Source of the DNA: Bactericera cockerelli
Taxonomy: Eukaryota > Arthropoda > Insecta > Hemiptera > Triozidae
Assembly (NCBI GenBank): GCA_024516035.1
Contig: CM044958.1
Coordinates: 675,566 to 739,565 of the forward strand
Direction of reading: 5' to 3'
DNA length: 64,000 nt
Shown: positions 43,701 through 52,690 of the stretch, piece by piece
Layout of the letters: every line of letters starts with the position of its first letter
Numbering within the stretch: the first letter of the stretch is position 1
Program-made: the position numbers and the translations under genes
Notes under the pieces: model-generated
The model's input: the letters and a program-made list of their open reading frames with translations, nothing else
Databases searched by the model: none
What the model was told of the DNA's origin: nothing

Positions 43701-43763
43701 GAAAGAATAAGAGAATGGTTGGTTATTGATGAAAATAGAATGATGATTCGAAATAACATATAG
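40743..43763 (+). CDS. LINE ORF2: AP endonuclease/reverse transcriptase, copy B
   Basis: 1006 codons with ATG at 40743. Endonuclease motifs (MNIRSIRKN, LTETH, GDLNIN, IDHIF, TDHYS) lie in about residues 40-255. RT blocks include NYRPISLL, LDISKAYDSV, PQGTILGP and the YADD catalytic pair. The C-terminus is complete (LKERIREWLVIDENRMM). A 12-nt deletion relative to copy A, between direct repeats ACTTA, removes TTYL just before the helix leading to LDISKAYD and may impair the RT. It makes cDNA by target-primed reverse transcription. Confidence 0.92.
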   Translation: MTANITDIIPDSIVGDCKVFDFFDNSKEFWFNQEGLKIFHMNIRSIRKNFDELILCLSSFLSRIDIIILTETHYNQSLPYSFSIPGYSNYFTSHQYNESSGIATYVRTDIDFNVQELTDFTLTNCLKLDIKIKEKTLTLLTFYRSPNAESSLFIEEIDQYLSTNNNEKCMIIGDLNINIFESNITDIGQDFLDTLQLHNFIPYIKQPTRVTTNNHHHNNQTYTTTSCIDHIFYKNHHHHDLSTAIIKTNITDHYSTVANLNMEYTITHNNYIKKTYDHISYDLLDEKFRQTDWTIITDSNDVDFCALTLTTIVKNHIDSCKTTKTYNSKYKPLKPWMNQALLKSIRHRDRLALQTKKHPDNIRLLQHYKKVRNVLSAALRTARNNYYRHTIDENKEDKYKLWTILHDIIDKNKKDTIIRQIRHDNVLYDCLNTTLESATVMNNYFKDVGKNISDRIDNTETQRHQTPHFNSSNLSQTTNTTQYNTTNNTHVTFNSFSLTTSTEIHKYIKELKNKCAPGEDNLNTKIMKYIGPYITDPLKHTINLSLTDGKFPSSFKNSIIIPIHKKGDKKDLTNYRPISLLTNFSKILEKCVKTRLDYFLNTNNLLTDKQYGFRQGIGTEDTLLDLHDNLDKGKKVLGVFLDISKAYDSVKHSKLLTQLEKLGLRDNVRKWFDSYLTDRTQKLKLNSQISDPVYCPCFSIPQGTILGPCLFNCFINDLPGISKGQVFCYADDTAICYSSDTWEETHRLATLDLTNITNWYRNMSLELNLKKSNYMTFSTDCRGQPSSSTIQLTDIDNNTVQLQKQTDIRYLGIILDQHLKWTGHINNLKNKLRHLTYIFYNLNQVCDKSVLRESYFALVQSLLQYCITTWGGAYQNIITKLQRTQNILLRTILKKDRLFHTKELYRLFDVPTLHDLYIFKIIFFCIKKRHTWTLNPNIYNTRQTGQTIQPLRHKSLNKKHFSYVGSKIFNVIPGDIKNIQNKNALKERIREWLVIDENRMMIRNNI

Positions 43764-44059
43764 GCCGGGTGGCTGGCGCTACTTGACGAGCGCTCGCCTC
43801 CCGGCGAGCTTGACTATGATGTAAAAAGAAGAAAAAATAAAAAAAAAGAGATAAATTTAAATTCATATACCTACCCTACATTGAAAGAGGACAAATGCTT
43901 AATAATAATATAAAAAAAAAATGTGGTCCGACACATGCATTCATGCACAAAAGGACCACATCAACTTACCCATTTATTATAAACAAAAATCTTTGTGAAT
44001 ATGTAAAATAAATAAAGTACCTACTTGAAAAAAAAAAAAAAAAAAAAAAAAAATTCTTG

Positions 44060-44180
44060 TATGGCTACCATCGTTCACGATGACGCCACCCTATGATGAA
44101 CCATGTTAATTGTCTGGCTGGGGAACTATAAATAGGGAGTAAACCTATATTGACTTACTTGGGAGTGCTTGAAATCCTTA
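44060..44180 (+). repeat. LINE-promoter-like sequence downstream of LINE copy B
   Basis: GGCTACCATCGTTCACGATG, ACGCCACCCTATGATGAACC, ATGTTAATTGTCTGGCTGGG and ACTATAAATAGGGAGTAAAC. It matches the end of the solo unit at 17217-17380 running straight into the start of another monomer, as if head-to-tail units existed. Confidence 0.6.
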
Positions 44181-44554
44181 ATATTGGTCTGTCTAATAGT
44201 TGCATTATGAAACCCATCGAGTGCGGTACTGAATGAAAGGTCTTGCTCTCATGATTCTTGATATTCATGATTCTTTATATTTTTCATTCGATGAAAGAAA
44301 TTCAATAAGAGGCCCAAAATTCAGAAGACAACACAATAATTCAGAAAGCCCAAAATATACACCGAAATTTCCTAAATGACCCACACCATTCACACTAAAT
44401 TTAAAATAATTTACGAAACTTTGAACTATCCTGGGAATATCTCAGACACCTTGGTTAATATTCCACTCCTTTAAAAGTAACCTTTCAACTTCTGTAAGAA
44501 AGTTTCAGTTTTGCAGATTTTACGAAATGAAAATTAATCTCAAGAGGGACCATT
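44180..44554. other. Unassigned stretch left of the large inverted repeat
   Basis: AT-rich, no gene or known repeat recognised. Confidence 0.35.
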
Positions 44555-45364
44555 ATAGCCCAGGCAAATTAGTGCTCTAGCGTCAAAAAATTGCTCAATA
44601 GCTAGAAATCGTTTTAAACCCTTAAAGGGGTCCTGAATAATGGGTATATGAGTTTGCGACGGATTTTAGGTTGTGCTTCCGAGTTTAGGGCCTAAATAGT
44701 GCAAATTTTTTGCACTTTTTTTAAAATTGCGCTTATAACTCAAAATGTATTTATTCTACAGAAAATTTTACTCAGTTCTTATCTAAGGAACATAAAATTA
44801 TGCGTCTAATGACGTTTGAATCATTAAAAAAGGTTAAGCCGTTCAGCCACAATCGCTCCTCAAAGATGGGTGGTTTTTTCAAACATAGCTCAAATTTTGA
44901 AAATTCTCAACTTTTAACGCCTGTAAGTCAAAAAGGACTGCACCAATTGAAAAATTTAATAGAATCGAACTTGTAGAAAATGTAATTTTAAGTAAAATAC
45001 TGTTTGAAATTTGAAATTTGCTCACTCCAGTGCTGAGATATGATTTTTCGTCCCTAGCGCCAAATTTCCGCTAAGGCAGTGCAACGCAAGAAACTTCATC
45101 TGAACTCTAAAATTCTCATATTCTTACAACTTTTCAAGCAAAACTGAACGTAATCTATTGAATTCAGTCGAATAGGTAATTTAAAATTTTGAGAAACTTG
45201 CACTGAATTTTACTAAGATCTTCACTGAACATGTTGTGATTTCAAGACAGCTGGCACACTATGGAGGATGTAACTTGTTTTATATGCGGGAACATTGGGC
45301 AAGAAGGAATATTAATAATAATATAATAATAAAAAATGCATTTTCTTTGTGTTGTTATGTCACA

Positions 45365-45650
45365 GTTTTAGTGGGTAGCGCAGAATCATAGAACTTTGCC
45401 AGTTTAATTTACAATATCTTGTATTATTTGTGTGCCTATGATTCAGCCACTGGTCGCTGCTTCATATCAAAGCAGCTACTCTTTTTTCCTCACGACTCAC
45501 GAAGTATGAGTGGACCCCGAACATCCAAGTACAGAGCTACAGAGCAGAAAAAATCCCATCCCGCTGGGAATTGAACCCAGGTCACCATGCGTGCAATGCC
45601 TAGCGCGCTAACTCACTCGGCTACAGTGACTACAACATATTAAAGTCAAA
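45365..45650 (-). mobile_element. tRNA-headed SINE in the left arm
   Basis: GTGGGTAGCGCAGAATCATA, GTATGAGTGGACCCCGAACA and the reversed boxes (AATTGAACCCAGGTCACC, GCGCGCTAACTCACTCG) of the GTGAGTTAGCGCGC family. Mirror copy at 47168-47460. Confidence 0.75.
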
Positions 45651-45683
45651 GATAGAGGAATATTAAAGGAAAAGTCACTTCGA

Positions 45684-46172
45684 ATGTTCATTGAGGACAG
45701 CAGGAGGAGAAATGATGTGCATCACACGTGGTTACAGACTCAAAGATCTGTTATACTTCACGAGAAGTGTCGCAAAGGTGTCTACACGAAGGAGTCAAAC
45801 ACTGTAAAGGCCGAAAAAGAAGCAAGAAACGGAAGCCGTGTGACAAGAGGCCGTGAGGAAATACCAAAATTCAACTTCAAGGAGCTCTGCTTCTACTGTG
45901 GAAAAGATGCCTCTGAAAGCTTCAAGGTTAAACAGAAAAAGCTTCCTCTTCATAGACGTGAAATTCAGACACAAGAAATAATGCAAAAAATTAAAGGTTC
46001 TGCAATTGCCAGAGGAGATGAAATGGGGGCGGTGGTATTGCGTAAGATGGCAACTGAATCAGACCTCGTAGCCGCTGAAGGCAAGTACGATTCTTGTCGT
46101 GGTATGTTCTTTAATTCACGCCCATCTATGGATCCTGATGCAGCTCAAGGTATATCTGGACGAGGGGAGTGA
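45684..46172 (+). CDS. TE-associated ORF with CxxC motif, left arm into spacer
   Basis: 162 codons. The first 75 lie in the left arm and the rest in the spacer. Features: a His/Cys region (DVHHTWLQTQR, HEKCRKGVYTK), FNFKELCFYCGKD with a CxxC pair, a helical segment, then DLVAAEGKYDSCRG followed by FFNSRPS. The CFYCGKD...DLVAAE-Y-C layout resembles repeated, uncharacterised proteins found in many invertebrate genomes and thought to belong to mobile elements. That resemblance is from memory and unverified. It is not a recognisable transposase domain. Its ATG lies 40 nt downstream of the SINE's tRNA head. Confidence 0.5.
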   Translation: MFIEDSRRRNDVHHTWLQTQRSVILHEKCRKGVYTKESNTVKAEKEARNGSRVTRGREEIPKFNFKELCFYCGKDASESFKVKQKKLPLHRREIQTQEIMQKIKGSAIARGDEMGAVVLRKMATESDLVAAEGKYDSCRGMFFNSRPSMDPDAAQGISGRGE

Positions 46173-46802
46173 ATTAATGTAGTAACTGGGGCTTTGAAGC
46201 CGAAAGACCTAAGTTTCCCAGTTACTGGGGTTTAACGAAGAAAAGGCCGCTGGTTCAATAACGCTACTACGAAAGGTGTAGGTGTATTAAAGAGTATTAA
46301 ATTTACACGGAAAGATAAAAGGAAGAAATAAACTACTACTATGAAATGAGATTGTATGATCTTACCTTGAGTACTTGTACCAAGTACTTACGCCTTTAGA
46401 AGGGGATCAAAGGTGGTAGATCGAGGAAGGAGAGAAGACGTACCCTGACCACTGGTTGTTACAATCTGAACGAGGCATCGTCGTTCCCAATCTATCGTAC
46501 CGAATCTCTGGCTTTCTTTGTAAGATCATATGATATGCCTATCATCTGATATCGAAGTGTTATCTCTAACAGTTAGGGGCGTAGAGATCGAGTGATATGC
46601 GCGGGGTAAGTTTGGAGTCAATTCAAACTGGAGTCACATGGCGTGAACAGGGAGAGTTCGCTCAAACTGGTCACTAGTGGGATTGATTTCACCTTCAGTA
46701 TGGAGTTTCTAGGTACTAACGACTTCTTAGGAGTGAAGCACTGAATACCCCCCCATAGCATGGAACGTATCATGGCCTTATCATCACTAAAAATTCATTA
46801 AC

Positions 46803-47126
46803 TCAATTCGTATATGACAACGCCGATATAAACATGGATACCATTGATGGCCATGAAAAGTGGTTCACTCCTAAGAAGTCGTTAGTACCCAGAACCTCCA
46901 TATCTTTTCCACAGTAGAAGCAGAGCTCCTTGAAGTTGAATTTTGGTATTTCCTCACGGCCTTTTGTCACACGGCTTCCATTTCTTGCTTCTTTTTCGAC
47001 CTTTACAGTGTTTGACTCCTTCGTGTAGACACCTTTGCGACACTTCTCGTGAAGTATAACAGATCTTTGAGTCTGTAACCACGTGTGATGCACATCATTT
47101 CTCCTCCTGCTGTCCTCAATGAACAT
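46803..47126 (-). pseudogene. Mirror copy of the CxxC ORF, right arm, 3'-replaced
   Basis: Minus-strand twin of 45684-45908 with two substitutions (KAEKE to KVEKE, TRGRE to TKGRE). At the arm edge (46902) it leaves the homology after CFYCGKD and reads into unrelated sequence, so the DLVAAE part is lost. Confidence 0.6.
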
Positions 47127-47167
47127 TCGAAGTGACTTTTCCTTTAATATTCCTCTATCTTTGCCTT

Positions 47168-47460
47168 TAATATGTTGTAGTCACTGTAGCCGAGTGAGTT
47201 AGCGCGCTAGGCATTGCACGCATGGTGACCTGGGTTCAATTCCCAGCGGGATGGGATTTTTTCTGCTCTATAGCTCTGTACTTGGATGTTCGGGGTCCAC
47301 TCATACTTCGTGAGTCGTGAGGAAAAAAGAGTAGCTGCTTTGATATGAAGCAGCGACCAGTGGCTGAATCATAGGCACACAAATAATACAAGATATTGTA
47401 AATTAAACTGGCAAAGTTCTATGATTCTGCGCTACCCACTAAAACTGTGACATAACAACA
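47168..47460 (+). mobile_element. tRNA-headed SINE in the right arm
   Basis: Clear head (GTAGCCGAGTGAGTTAGCGC and GGTGACCTGGGTTCAATTCC), body GGGGTCCACTCATACTTCGT and tail GATTCTGCGCTACCCACT. Mirror of 45365-45650. Confidence 0.75.
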
Positions 47461-48263
47461 CAAAGAAAATGCATTTTTATTATTATATTATTATTAATAT
47501 TCCTTCTTGCCCAATGTTCCCGCATATAAAACAAGTTGCATCCTCCATAGTGTGCCAGCTGTCTTGAAATCACAACATGTTCAGTGAAGATCTTAGTAAA
47601 ATTCAGTGCAAGTTTCTCAAAATTTTAAATTACCTATTCGACTGAATTCAATAGATTACGTTCAGTTTTGCTTGAAAAGTTGTAAGAATATGAGAATTTT
47701 AGAGTTCAGATGAAGTTTCTTGCGTTGCACTGCCTCAGCGGAAATTTGGCGCTAGGGACGAAAAATCATATCTCAGCACTGGAGTGAGCAAATTTCAAAT
47801 TTTAAACAGTATTTTACTTAAAATTACATTTTCTACAAGTTCGATTCTATTAAATTTTTCAATTGGTGCAGTCCTTTTTGACTTACAGGCGTTAAAAGTT
47901 GAGAATTTTCAAAATTTGAGCTATGTTTGAAAAAACCACCCATCTTTGAGGAGCGATTGTGGCTGAACGGCTTAACCTTTTTTAATGATTTAAACGTCAT
48001 TAGACGCATAATTTTATGTTCCTTAGATAATAACTGAGTAAAATTTTCTGTAGAATAAATACATTTTGAGTTATAAGCGCATTTTAAAAAAAGTGCAAAA
48101 AATTTGCACTATTTAGGCCCTAAACTCGGAAGCACAACCTAAAATCCGTCGCAAACTTATATACCCATTATTCAGGACCCCTTTAAGGGTTTAAAACGAT
48201 TTCCAGCTATTGAGCAATTTTTTGACGCTAGACCCCATTTTAGCACTAATTTGCCTGGGCTAT

Positions 48264-48635
48264 TAGGCGCTAGGCACAAAATCTACCGTTAATTATTTTA
48301 GGAAGAAATATAGATATAACTATTTTTAAATTAAGGGTCTTTTGCGCCTTTTAATTTGTTTTGCGACTGATATTATTTCAAGCCATGGCAACAGGCAGCC
48401 ATGACTGATACTGGATGCAGAAATCACCAGAGGAAGTCACTAAGTCTAATTTATATTTTAACATATAATAATAACATGTGGCTGGGACATATTGTTTGGA
48501 TGGATGAATTTCAAGAAATGTGTAAAGAGGCCTGATCTTTTCCCCTATAATATTTTTTAAATTTAAAATTCTGTTACCTGTTTACGTAATTGCATATAAT
48601 ATGCGTGTAAGCAGAGATAAAAAAAAAAAAAAAAA
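48264..48635. other. Unassigned stretch right of the inverted repeat
   Basis: AT-rich with an A-run at 48621-48642. 48390-48560 may be 5' degraded sequence of the LINE fragment that follows; nothing else recognised. Confidence 0.35.
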
Positions 48636-48639
48636 AAAA

Positions 48640-48825
48640 AAACGCCAAAATCTTTACTACTAAGAGGAGAGGAAGACCTCGGCTACGATGGCTTGACTGC
48701 GTCACCACAGATTTAGGGGCGATGGATGTGAGGGAATGGACCAGCAAAGCCAGAGAGATGGTCTGGAGTGGCGAGGCATCGTGCAGGAGACCAAGGCTCA
48801 CACCGGGCTATAGCGCCGTATGGTA
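48640..48825 (+). pseudogene. LINE ORF2 C-terminal fragment (RTE-like end)
   Basis: Two + frames join to a typical LINE C-terminus: [30 protein letters not shown], then after a 1-nt shift [16 protein letters not shown] and a TAG stop. Everything upstream is missing. A short GGTAAGGTAAGG tail follows the stop and was the target for the hAT-like MITE. Confidence 0.75.
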
Positions 48826-48833
48826 AGGTAAGG

Positions 48834-49100
48834 CAGCGGTACCCAAACTTTTTGAGCCGCGACCCCCCTCGGAGGGGAAAAAAAATCGCGACCCCCTCGC
48901 ACAGGTAGGTTGATGCAAATGTAATCAACTTTTGCACAGCAATTTTGCTCAAGAGTGGCTATTCTCGTTGGGCTGAGATCCAGAATTCGGAAAGTCCTGA
49001 AAGTCCTGACCCCAGTTCAGTGGTTGAAGCTTTCTCGTGACCCCCTGATTTAGTTTCGCGACCCCCGTGGGGGTCCCGACCCCTAGGTTGAGCACCGCTG
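48834..49100. mobile_element. hAT-type MITE, 267 bp, with 8-bp target duplication
   Basis: AGGTAAGG at 48826-48833 is repeated at 49101-49108. Ends are CAGCGGTACCCAAACT on the left and AGGTTGAGCACCGCTG on the right (inverted CAGCGGTGCTCAACCT). The subterminal CGCGACCCCC also occurs inverted as GGGGGTCGCG-type sequence. The CAG...CTG ends and 8-bp duplication are diagnostic of hAT elements. No transposase. Confidence 0.9.
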
Positions 49101-49284
49101 AGGTAAGGTATGTAATAATAAGAATAAAACCGATTCACACCCTTTTCAGAGTTTGGGCCTCCCTTATAAGTTATAGGGGTTTAATTTAACATGTAATGAG
49201 TGAATAAATAAAAACCATCTCAACAAAGATAGATAGTAGATACGGATATTGCAATACAGTTATCATATTTATGTTAATCACTTT

Positions 49285-49405
49285 CGTGATATTACAAATA
49301 CTCAAAGTAGCTTTACTAATTATATGCTGAAACCGGGACTTGAACCACTGACCTCTAGGTTACAAGTCCACCGTCTTATTGATAAAGCTACTGAGGTCGT
49401 TCGGA
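49285..49405 (-). mobile_element. tRNA-headed SINE head, minus strand
   Basis: Reversed ACCTCAGTAGCTTTATCAAT and CTAGAGGTCAGTGGTTCAAG plus TCCCGGTTTCAGCATAT, the family at 19597 and 27640. Confidence 0.6.
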
Positions 49406-49421
49406 TATTGTAATGGTACAC

Positions 49422-49500
49422 TAGCCAACCTCAGTAGCTCGGCCTCAGCACCTGGTCAACGGTTCGAGTCTCACGCATGTCATATTTTAGCTGGACATAA
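49422..49500 (+). mobile_element. tRNA-like SINE head fragment
   Basis: AACCTCAGTAGCTCGGCCTC and CAACGGTTCGAGTCTCACGC have A- and B-box character, but no cloverleaf stems pair well. Confidence 0.4.
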
Positions 49501-49555
49501 AGTTTGAGTTACATTGAGATACCTATCTATCTGTTTACTTTTACAAACAATATGA

Positions 49556-49935
49556 CCAACCAGCGTCGATGGGGCGTTCAAGGGTTGGGTGGAAGAGATT
49601 GCCTAAGGCAATAACCCCGCCCTTTAGTTAGTACATATATTATGTATATATTTATTTATTTTTTCTTTATTTTTTTCTTCTGTTATATTGTATATTGTAT
49701 TTTCATTTGTAATTATTTGTATTGTATATGTCCTATTTCCTAATAAAGTGTAAAAAAAAAAAGAAATGTTTCTCGAACGATGACCTAAGTTAAGCAAAAT
49801 CCTGCGAAGTAAAAATTTCTTGATCCTGGCATTCCGACCGAACCCATACCGGTTAAGGTTAATGTGGGTAGCAGGCTTGTGAGTTTCCTGTGAATGGAGG
49901 GTAACATCCCCGTCATGATATAGTATGAACATGTT
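49556..49935 (+). mobile_element. 5S-headed SINE interrupted by a LINE 3' tail
   Basis: The head starts CCAGCGTCGATGGGGCGTTC and resumes at about 49768 (TCTCGAACGATGACCTAAGT), then the core (GGTTAAGGTTAATGTGGGTA, GTGAATGGAGGGTAACATCC). The interruption 49578-49765 is GGGTTGGGTGGAAGAG, AAGGCAATAACCCCGCCC, then a T-rich tail with CCTAATAAAGTG and A-run, as at 14451. Confidence 0.7.
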
Positions 49936-50106
49936 ATTGTCCACTCACACCTTGTGGGGGAAAAAACCCCAGGAAAGATGGAATATACGTTAGGCGAGAT
50001 TTCTGAACCCCGATCAAACACTGTTTAGAACAAATGTAGGTTAAGTAGTAGATAATGTATTGAACTACGCCACTGTTAAGTGGTAGAAAATGTATTGAGC
50101 GTTTAC

Positions 50107-50160
50107 CTCACCTGATGGTTACCTTCCACTGAAGAGTGGTATTATTATAATAAGTATAGA
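50107..50160 (+). mobile_element. SINE 3' fragment ('CCACCAGGCGAGG' family)
   Basis: ACCTCACCTGATGGTTACCT, TCCACTGAAGAGTGGTATTA. Only the tail remains. Confidence 0.5.
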
Positions 50161-50420
50161 TTGACCACGTGTAGTCATCTCATGGAATCAATTCAACTGA
50201 CAGGTCGAGTTTCTCTCACTGGGGGGTGATTACGTAATTAGGTAAGTACCAACACTCCAAGGATAAGTATGTACGGACATATACTTATATATGACATACT
50301 TAAGTATGAGAGATAAATAAAGTTGAAAGCCCTGAGAAGATAGTTGAACTATTTGAAGCGCAAATGTTTGTCTACGAGACATTAACTTCTTTCAAAATGA
50401 AGTTTCTTGTGAAGTGTGGG
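50160..50420. other. Unassigned intergenic stretch
   Basis: No gene or repeat recognised. Confidence 0.35.
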
Positions 50421-50423
50421 ATA

Positions 50424-50745
50424 GCGCGCGATTAGCTCAGTGGGACTTTCCGCATGACAAGCGAGTACTTTCGCTTGCCATGCGGAAGGTCCCGAGTTCG
50501 ATCCTCCGTGCCGACATAAAATTGTATTCTTGATTTGGTTACAGTTGTTTGTAAGGGTATACCTTCCGGTACGTGTTAACCGAGCACCTAATTGGGAAGT
50601 ATTGTGTCACTTCTCGCCCATCAGAGGGGAAGAGGCATACTAGGGTATGAGCAGGCTACAACACAGACCATAAGCGTCTACAGTAGCTCCTGTTTCATGG
50701 CTACGAAATAAAAAAAGGTGGTGAAACACTCATTATCTTTTTTTA
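50424..50745 (+). mobile_element. tRNA-headed SINE, full length, with hairpin-converted head
   Basis: Head GCGCGCGATTAGCTCAGTGG ... GGTCCCGAGTTCGATCCTCC. Body GGTATACCTTCCGGTACGTG, GAGCACCTAATTGGGAAGTA, CACTTCTCGCCCATCAGAGG, GTCTACAGTAGCTCCTGTTT. The tail GGTGGTGAAACACTCATTAT ends in a T-run. Most complete member of its family here. Between the A and B boxes the sequence folds into a 21-bp interrupted stem (50442-50493), unlike the sister head at 17800. Confidence 0.8.
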
Positions 50746-50753
50746 AAAAATAT

Positions 50754-50860
50754 TCACATCACGGATCCACAGATCACGGATCCACACATCACGGATCCAC
50801 ACATCACGGATCCACAGATCACGGATCCACACATCACGGATCCACAGATCACGGATTTTG
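50754..50860 (+). repeat. 14-bp minisatellite containing GGATCC
   Basis: About seven units of ATCACGGATCCACA (alternating CACAG and CACAC). Short, clean units suggest recent expansion. Confidence 0.9.
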
Positions 50861-50929
50861 TAGTGATATCACCATGCAGTTGACATTGTCTCTCCTCTTG
50901 AAAGATCCTATCTCATTTCACTGTTTTGT

Positions 50930-51147
50930 TCCATTGGTCGATGGTGCGTTGAATGCACCAGTGCGCGTAGTATCACCGAACTTCAGCAACGTGCAGCGAG
51001 GTGAAGACTTCGTGATGCTGGCATTCCGGCCCTACCCAGTCTAGGTGAGGTTAATGTGGGTTGCGGGTTTGAGAATTTGCTGCGAATAGAGGGTAACACC
51101 CCCGTCGTTATATGATCATGCAGGTGAAAGCCACGTCAAACCTCAAA
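50930..51147 (+). mobile_element. 5S rRNA-headed SINE, full length
   Basis: TCGATGGTGCGTTGAATGCA, GTATCACCGAACTTCAGCAA, GCGAGGTGAAGACTTCGTGA, core CAGTCTAGGTGAGGTTAATG and GAATAGAGGGTAACACCCCC, tail ATGCAGGTGAAAGCCACGTC. Head, core and tail are in the order described at 16922. Confidence 0.75.
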
Positions 51148-52068
51148 AATAAAATAAATTCCCATTTTTTTAAACGTTTTTTAACATATTTGATGAAGAA
51201 TATAATTCCAGTTGGCGGTTTCGCAACTATTTTTAAATATCTAATTTTATTATTTGAATGAGATCAGATAAAACCTATTTATTTATTAATTTACTTTCTA
51301 TTTTAAAACCAGCCTTTATCTCTCTACTGACACTCTAGATAAAACCTCTCCAAATAATTACGCATGTAACATCAATACAATAAGTACCTACCTACATATA
51401 CCTGTTACCTATGTAGTTATGAACATTTCCAAATTATTGCATTATCATGTTTCAATTGAGTGGCCACACTTGAAATAGCATGATCTCTCCATTAGCATGA
51501 TTATTTGTGAGCTATAGCTACATACTTATTACTTATACTTATATTATCACGTGTTTTTCATTAATAATTTTAATCATATCGCCTTATTTTTTGTCTCTTT
51601 TTTTTAATACTTGACCCTCATCACAGTAAACTTTTTTTTAAGTGGGGAAAATGGTAAAGATAGTGTGGATACTATACATCGTAATATTATTATAGTACAA
51701 ATTAATGGCACGTGGAGCTTCAAGTGCCACATTAGGTGAACCGCACTTGAGACTTTCACATGCCAAACTGCTACCAAATTTTGAGAGTATGTTTGCTTTT
51801 ATTTTAACTGATTGACTGAATCACTAAATCAATACCTACGTACTTGACTTTTGAAGTGGGGGCACACAATTTTCTATTGAAATGTGTTTGTTTTTAAATT
51901 TCGGATCCTGTCAATAATGACGCCTGTCGAGATAGTATGGTGTCCCAGACAGATAAAGCAGTCAAAATAGAGGTGAAAATAAATAATTGACAAGATATTT
52001 ACGAGCATCATGGAAACTTCGAGAGAATGATGTAATTTCTCCAAGGATATTACAAATTTATAAAAAAT
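51148..52068. other. Unassigned intergenic stretch
   Basis: AT-rich; no gene, RNA gene or known repeat recognised across ~0.9 kb. Confidence 0.4.
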
Positions 52069-52069
52069 T

Positions 52070-52285
52070 ATAATAACACTCTTTATTGGAAGGTAATTAC
52101 CTGGCGAGATTAATGTTCAAAGCATTTTCTACCACCTAAACCTCAGACTGTTATTATTACGTGGTCGCAAATTCAAATTAATGAGGAAAAATTCATACAC
52201 TGACTGGGATTCGAACCAACGAATCTGTACGCTACCTAGATTACCAGACTAGAGCGTTAACCACTTGACTACCAGTGCACGTTAA
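52070..52285 (-). mobile_element. tRNA-headed SINE ('CCACCAGGCGAGG' family), minus strand
   Basis: Reversed tail (ACACTCTTTATTGGAAGG), TTCAAATTAATGAGGAAAAA, B box side TGGGATTCGAACCAACGAAT, A box side GAGCGTTAACCACTTGACTA. Complete. Confidence 0.7.
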
Positions 52286-52334
52286 ATGTGTTTCTTTGGG
52301 TTATGTTATCACAATTTTAAGTTCTATTATTCCA

Positions 52335-52438
52335 GCAATCAAGACGCTCTATTATGTCCCGGCTGGATTTCGAACCCGCGACCTGTACATTACTAGACTA
52401 TTGGAGACGCCCTGACCACTGACCTATCGGTATTATCA
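52335..52438 (-). mobile_element. tRNA-like SINE head, minus strand
   Basis: TCCCGGCTGGATTTCGAACC and CGACCTGTACATTACTAGAC then GACCACTGACCTATCGG: reversed B and A boxes. Confidence 0.5.
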
Positions 52439-52469
52439 ATAATGATAATTCATTATTATTAAAATTATT

Positions 52470-52690
52470 TTCTTTTGGGTTTAACGTTGCTTTCAACTGC
52501 TTAGTCATATATCACTCCCTTCGCTGGATACTCACAAACCAGCTATTCAAATTAACCTCACCCAGTCTGAGTGGGGCTAGGAATAGTCAACATTACGAAA
52601 GTTTGAATTAGAATGGTCACCCATCTCAGTCATAACCTGGCTGGAAGTTGCTCAACTTCAGTGACAGAACTTCGATGGAAGTGTTCTTGT
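52470..52690 (-). mobile_element. 5S-headed SINE, minus strand, full length
   Basis: Reversed tail GTTTAACGTTGCTTTCAACT, core TTAACCTCACCCAGTCTGAG, head GGTCACCCATCTCAGTCATA and AAGTTGCTCAACTTCAGTGA. Confidence 0.75.

Larger units (their letters stand above)
39533..44053 (+). mobile_element. LINE (jockey/CR1-like), copy B, with complete 3' end
   Basis: Promoter-like monomers (39542-39625), ORF1, ORF2, a 3'UTR with the hairpin GCTCGCCTCCCGGCGAGC (43789-43806), AATAAATAAAG near 44010, and a poly(A) run 44028-44053. Only this copy shows the true 3' end. The monomer TATAAA boxes suggest internal promoter activity. Confidence 0.85.
44555..48263. mobile_element. Large inverted repeat (foldback-like element), arms ~1.35 kb
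   Basis: Left arm 44555-45908 and right arm 46902-48263 are near-perfect inverted copies with a few substitutions and a 9-nt indel near the outer end. The spacer is about 993 bp. Outer ends read TAGCCCAGGCAAATTAGTGC, flanked on both sides by TTA, possibly a 3-bp target duplication. A smaller inverted pair (about 46700-46742 and 46862-46900) sits in and beside the spacer. Both arms contain the same SINE at mirrored positions and the same coding fragment. Structure resembles a foldback or long-TIR DNA transposon; no transposase is recognised. Confidence 0.8.

Noticed and set aside
45684..47126. Two convergent host genes
   Set aside because: They are mirror copies inside inverted-repeat arms with a SINE beside each, and one loses its C-terminal half at the arm edge; element-borne sequence is more likely.
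50424..50515. Possible tRNA gene
   Set aside because: A and B boxes are present but acceptor stems do not pair, the anticodon arm is a 21-bp hairpin, and a repeated SINE body follows.
50754..50860. CRISPR-like direct repeats
   Set aside because: 14-bp units without unique spacers, in a eukaryotic repeat-rich context; an ordinary minisatellite.
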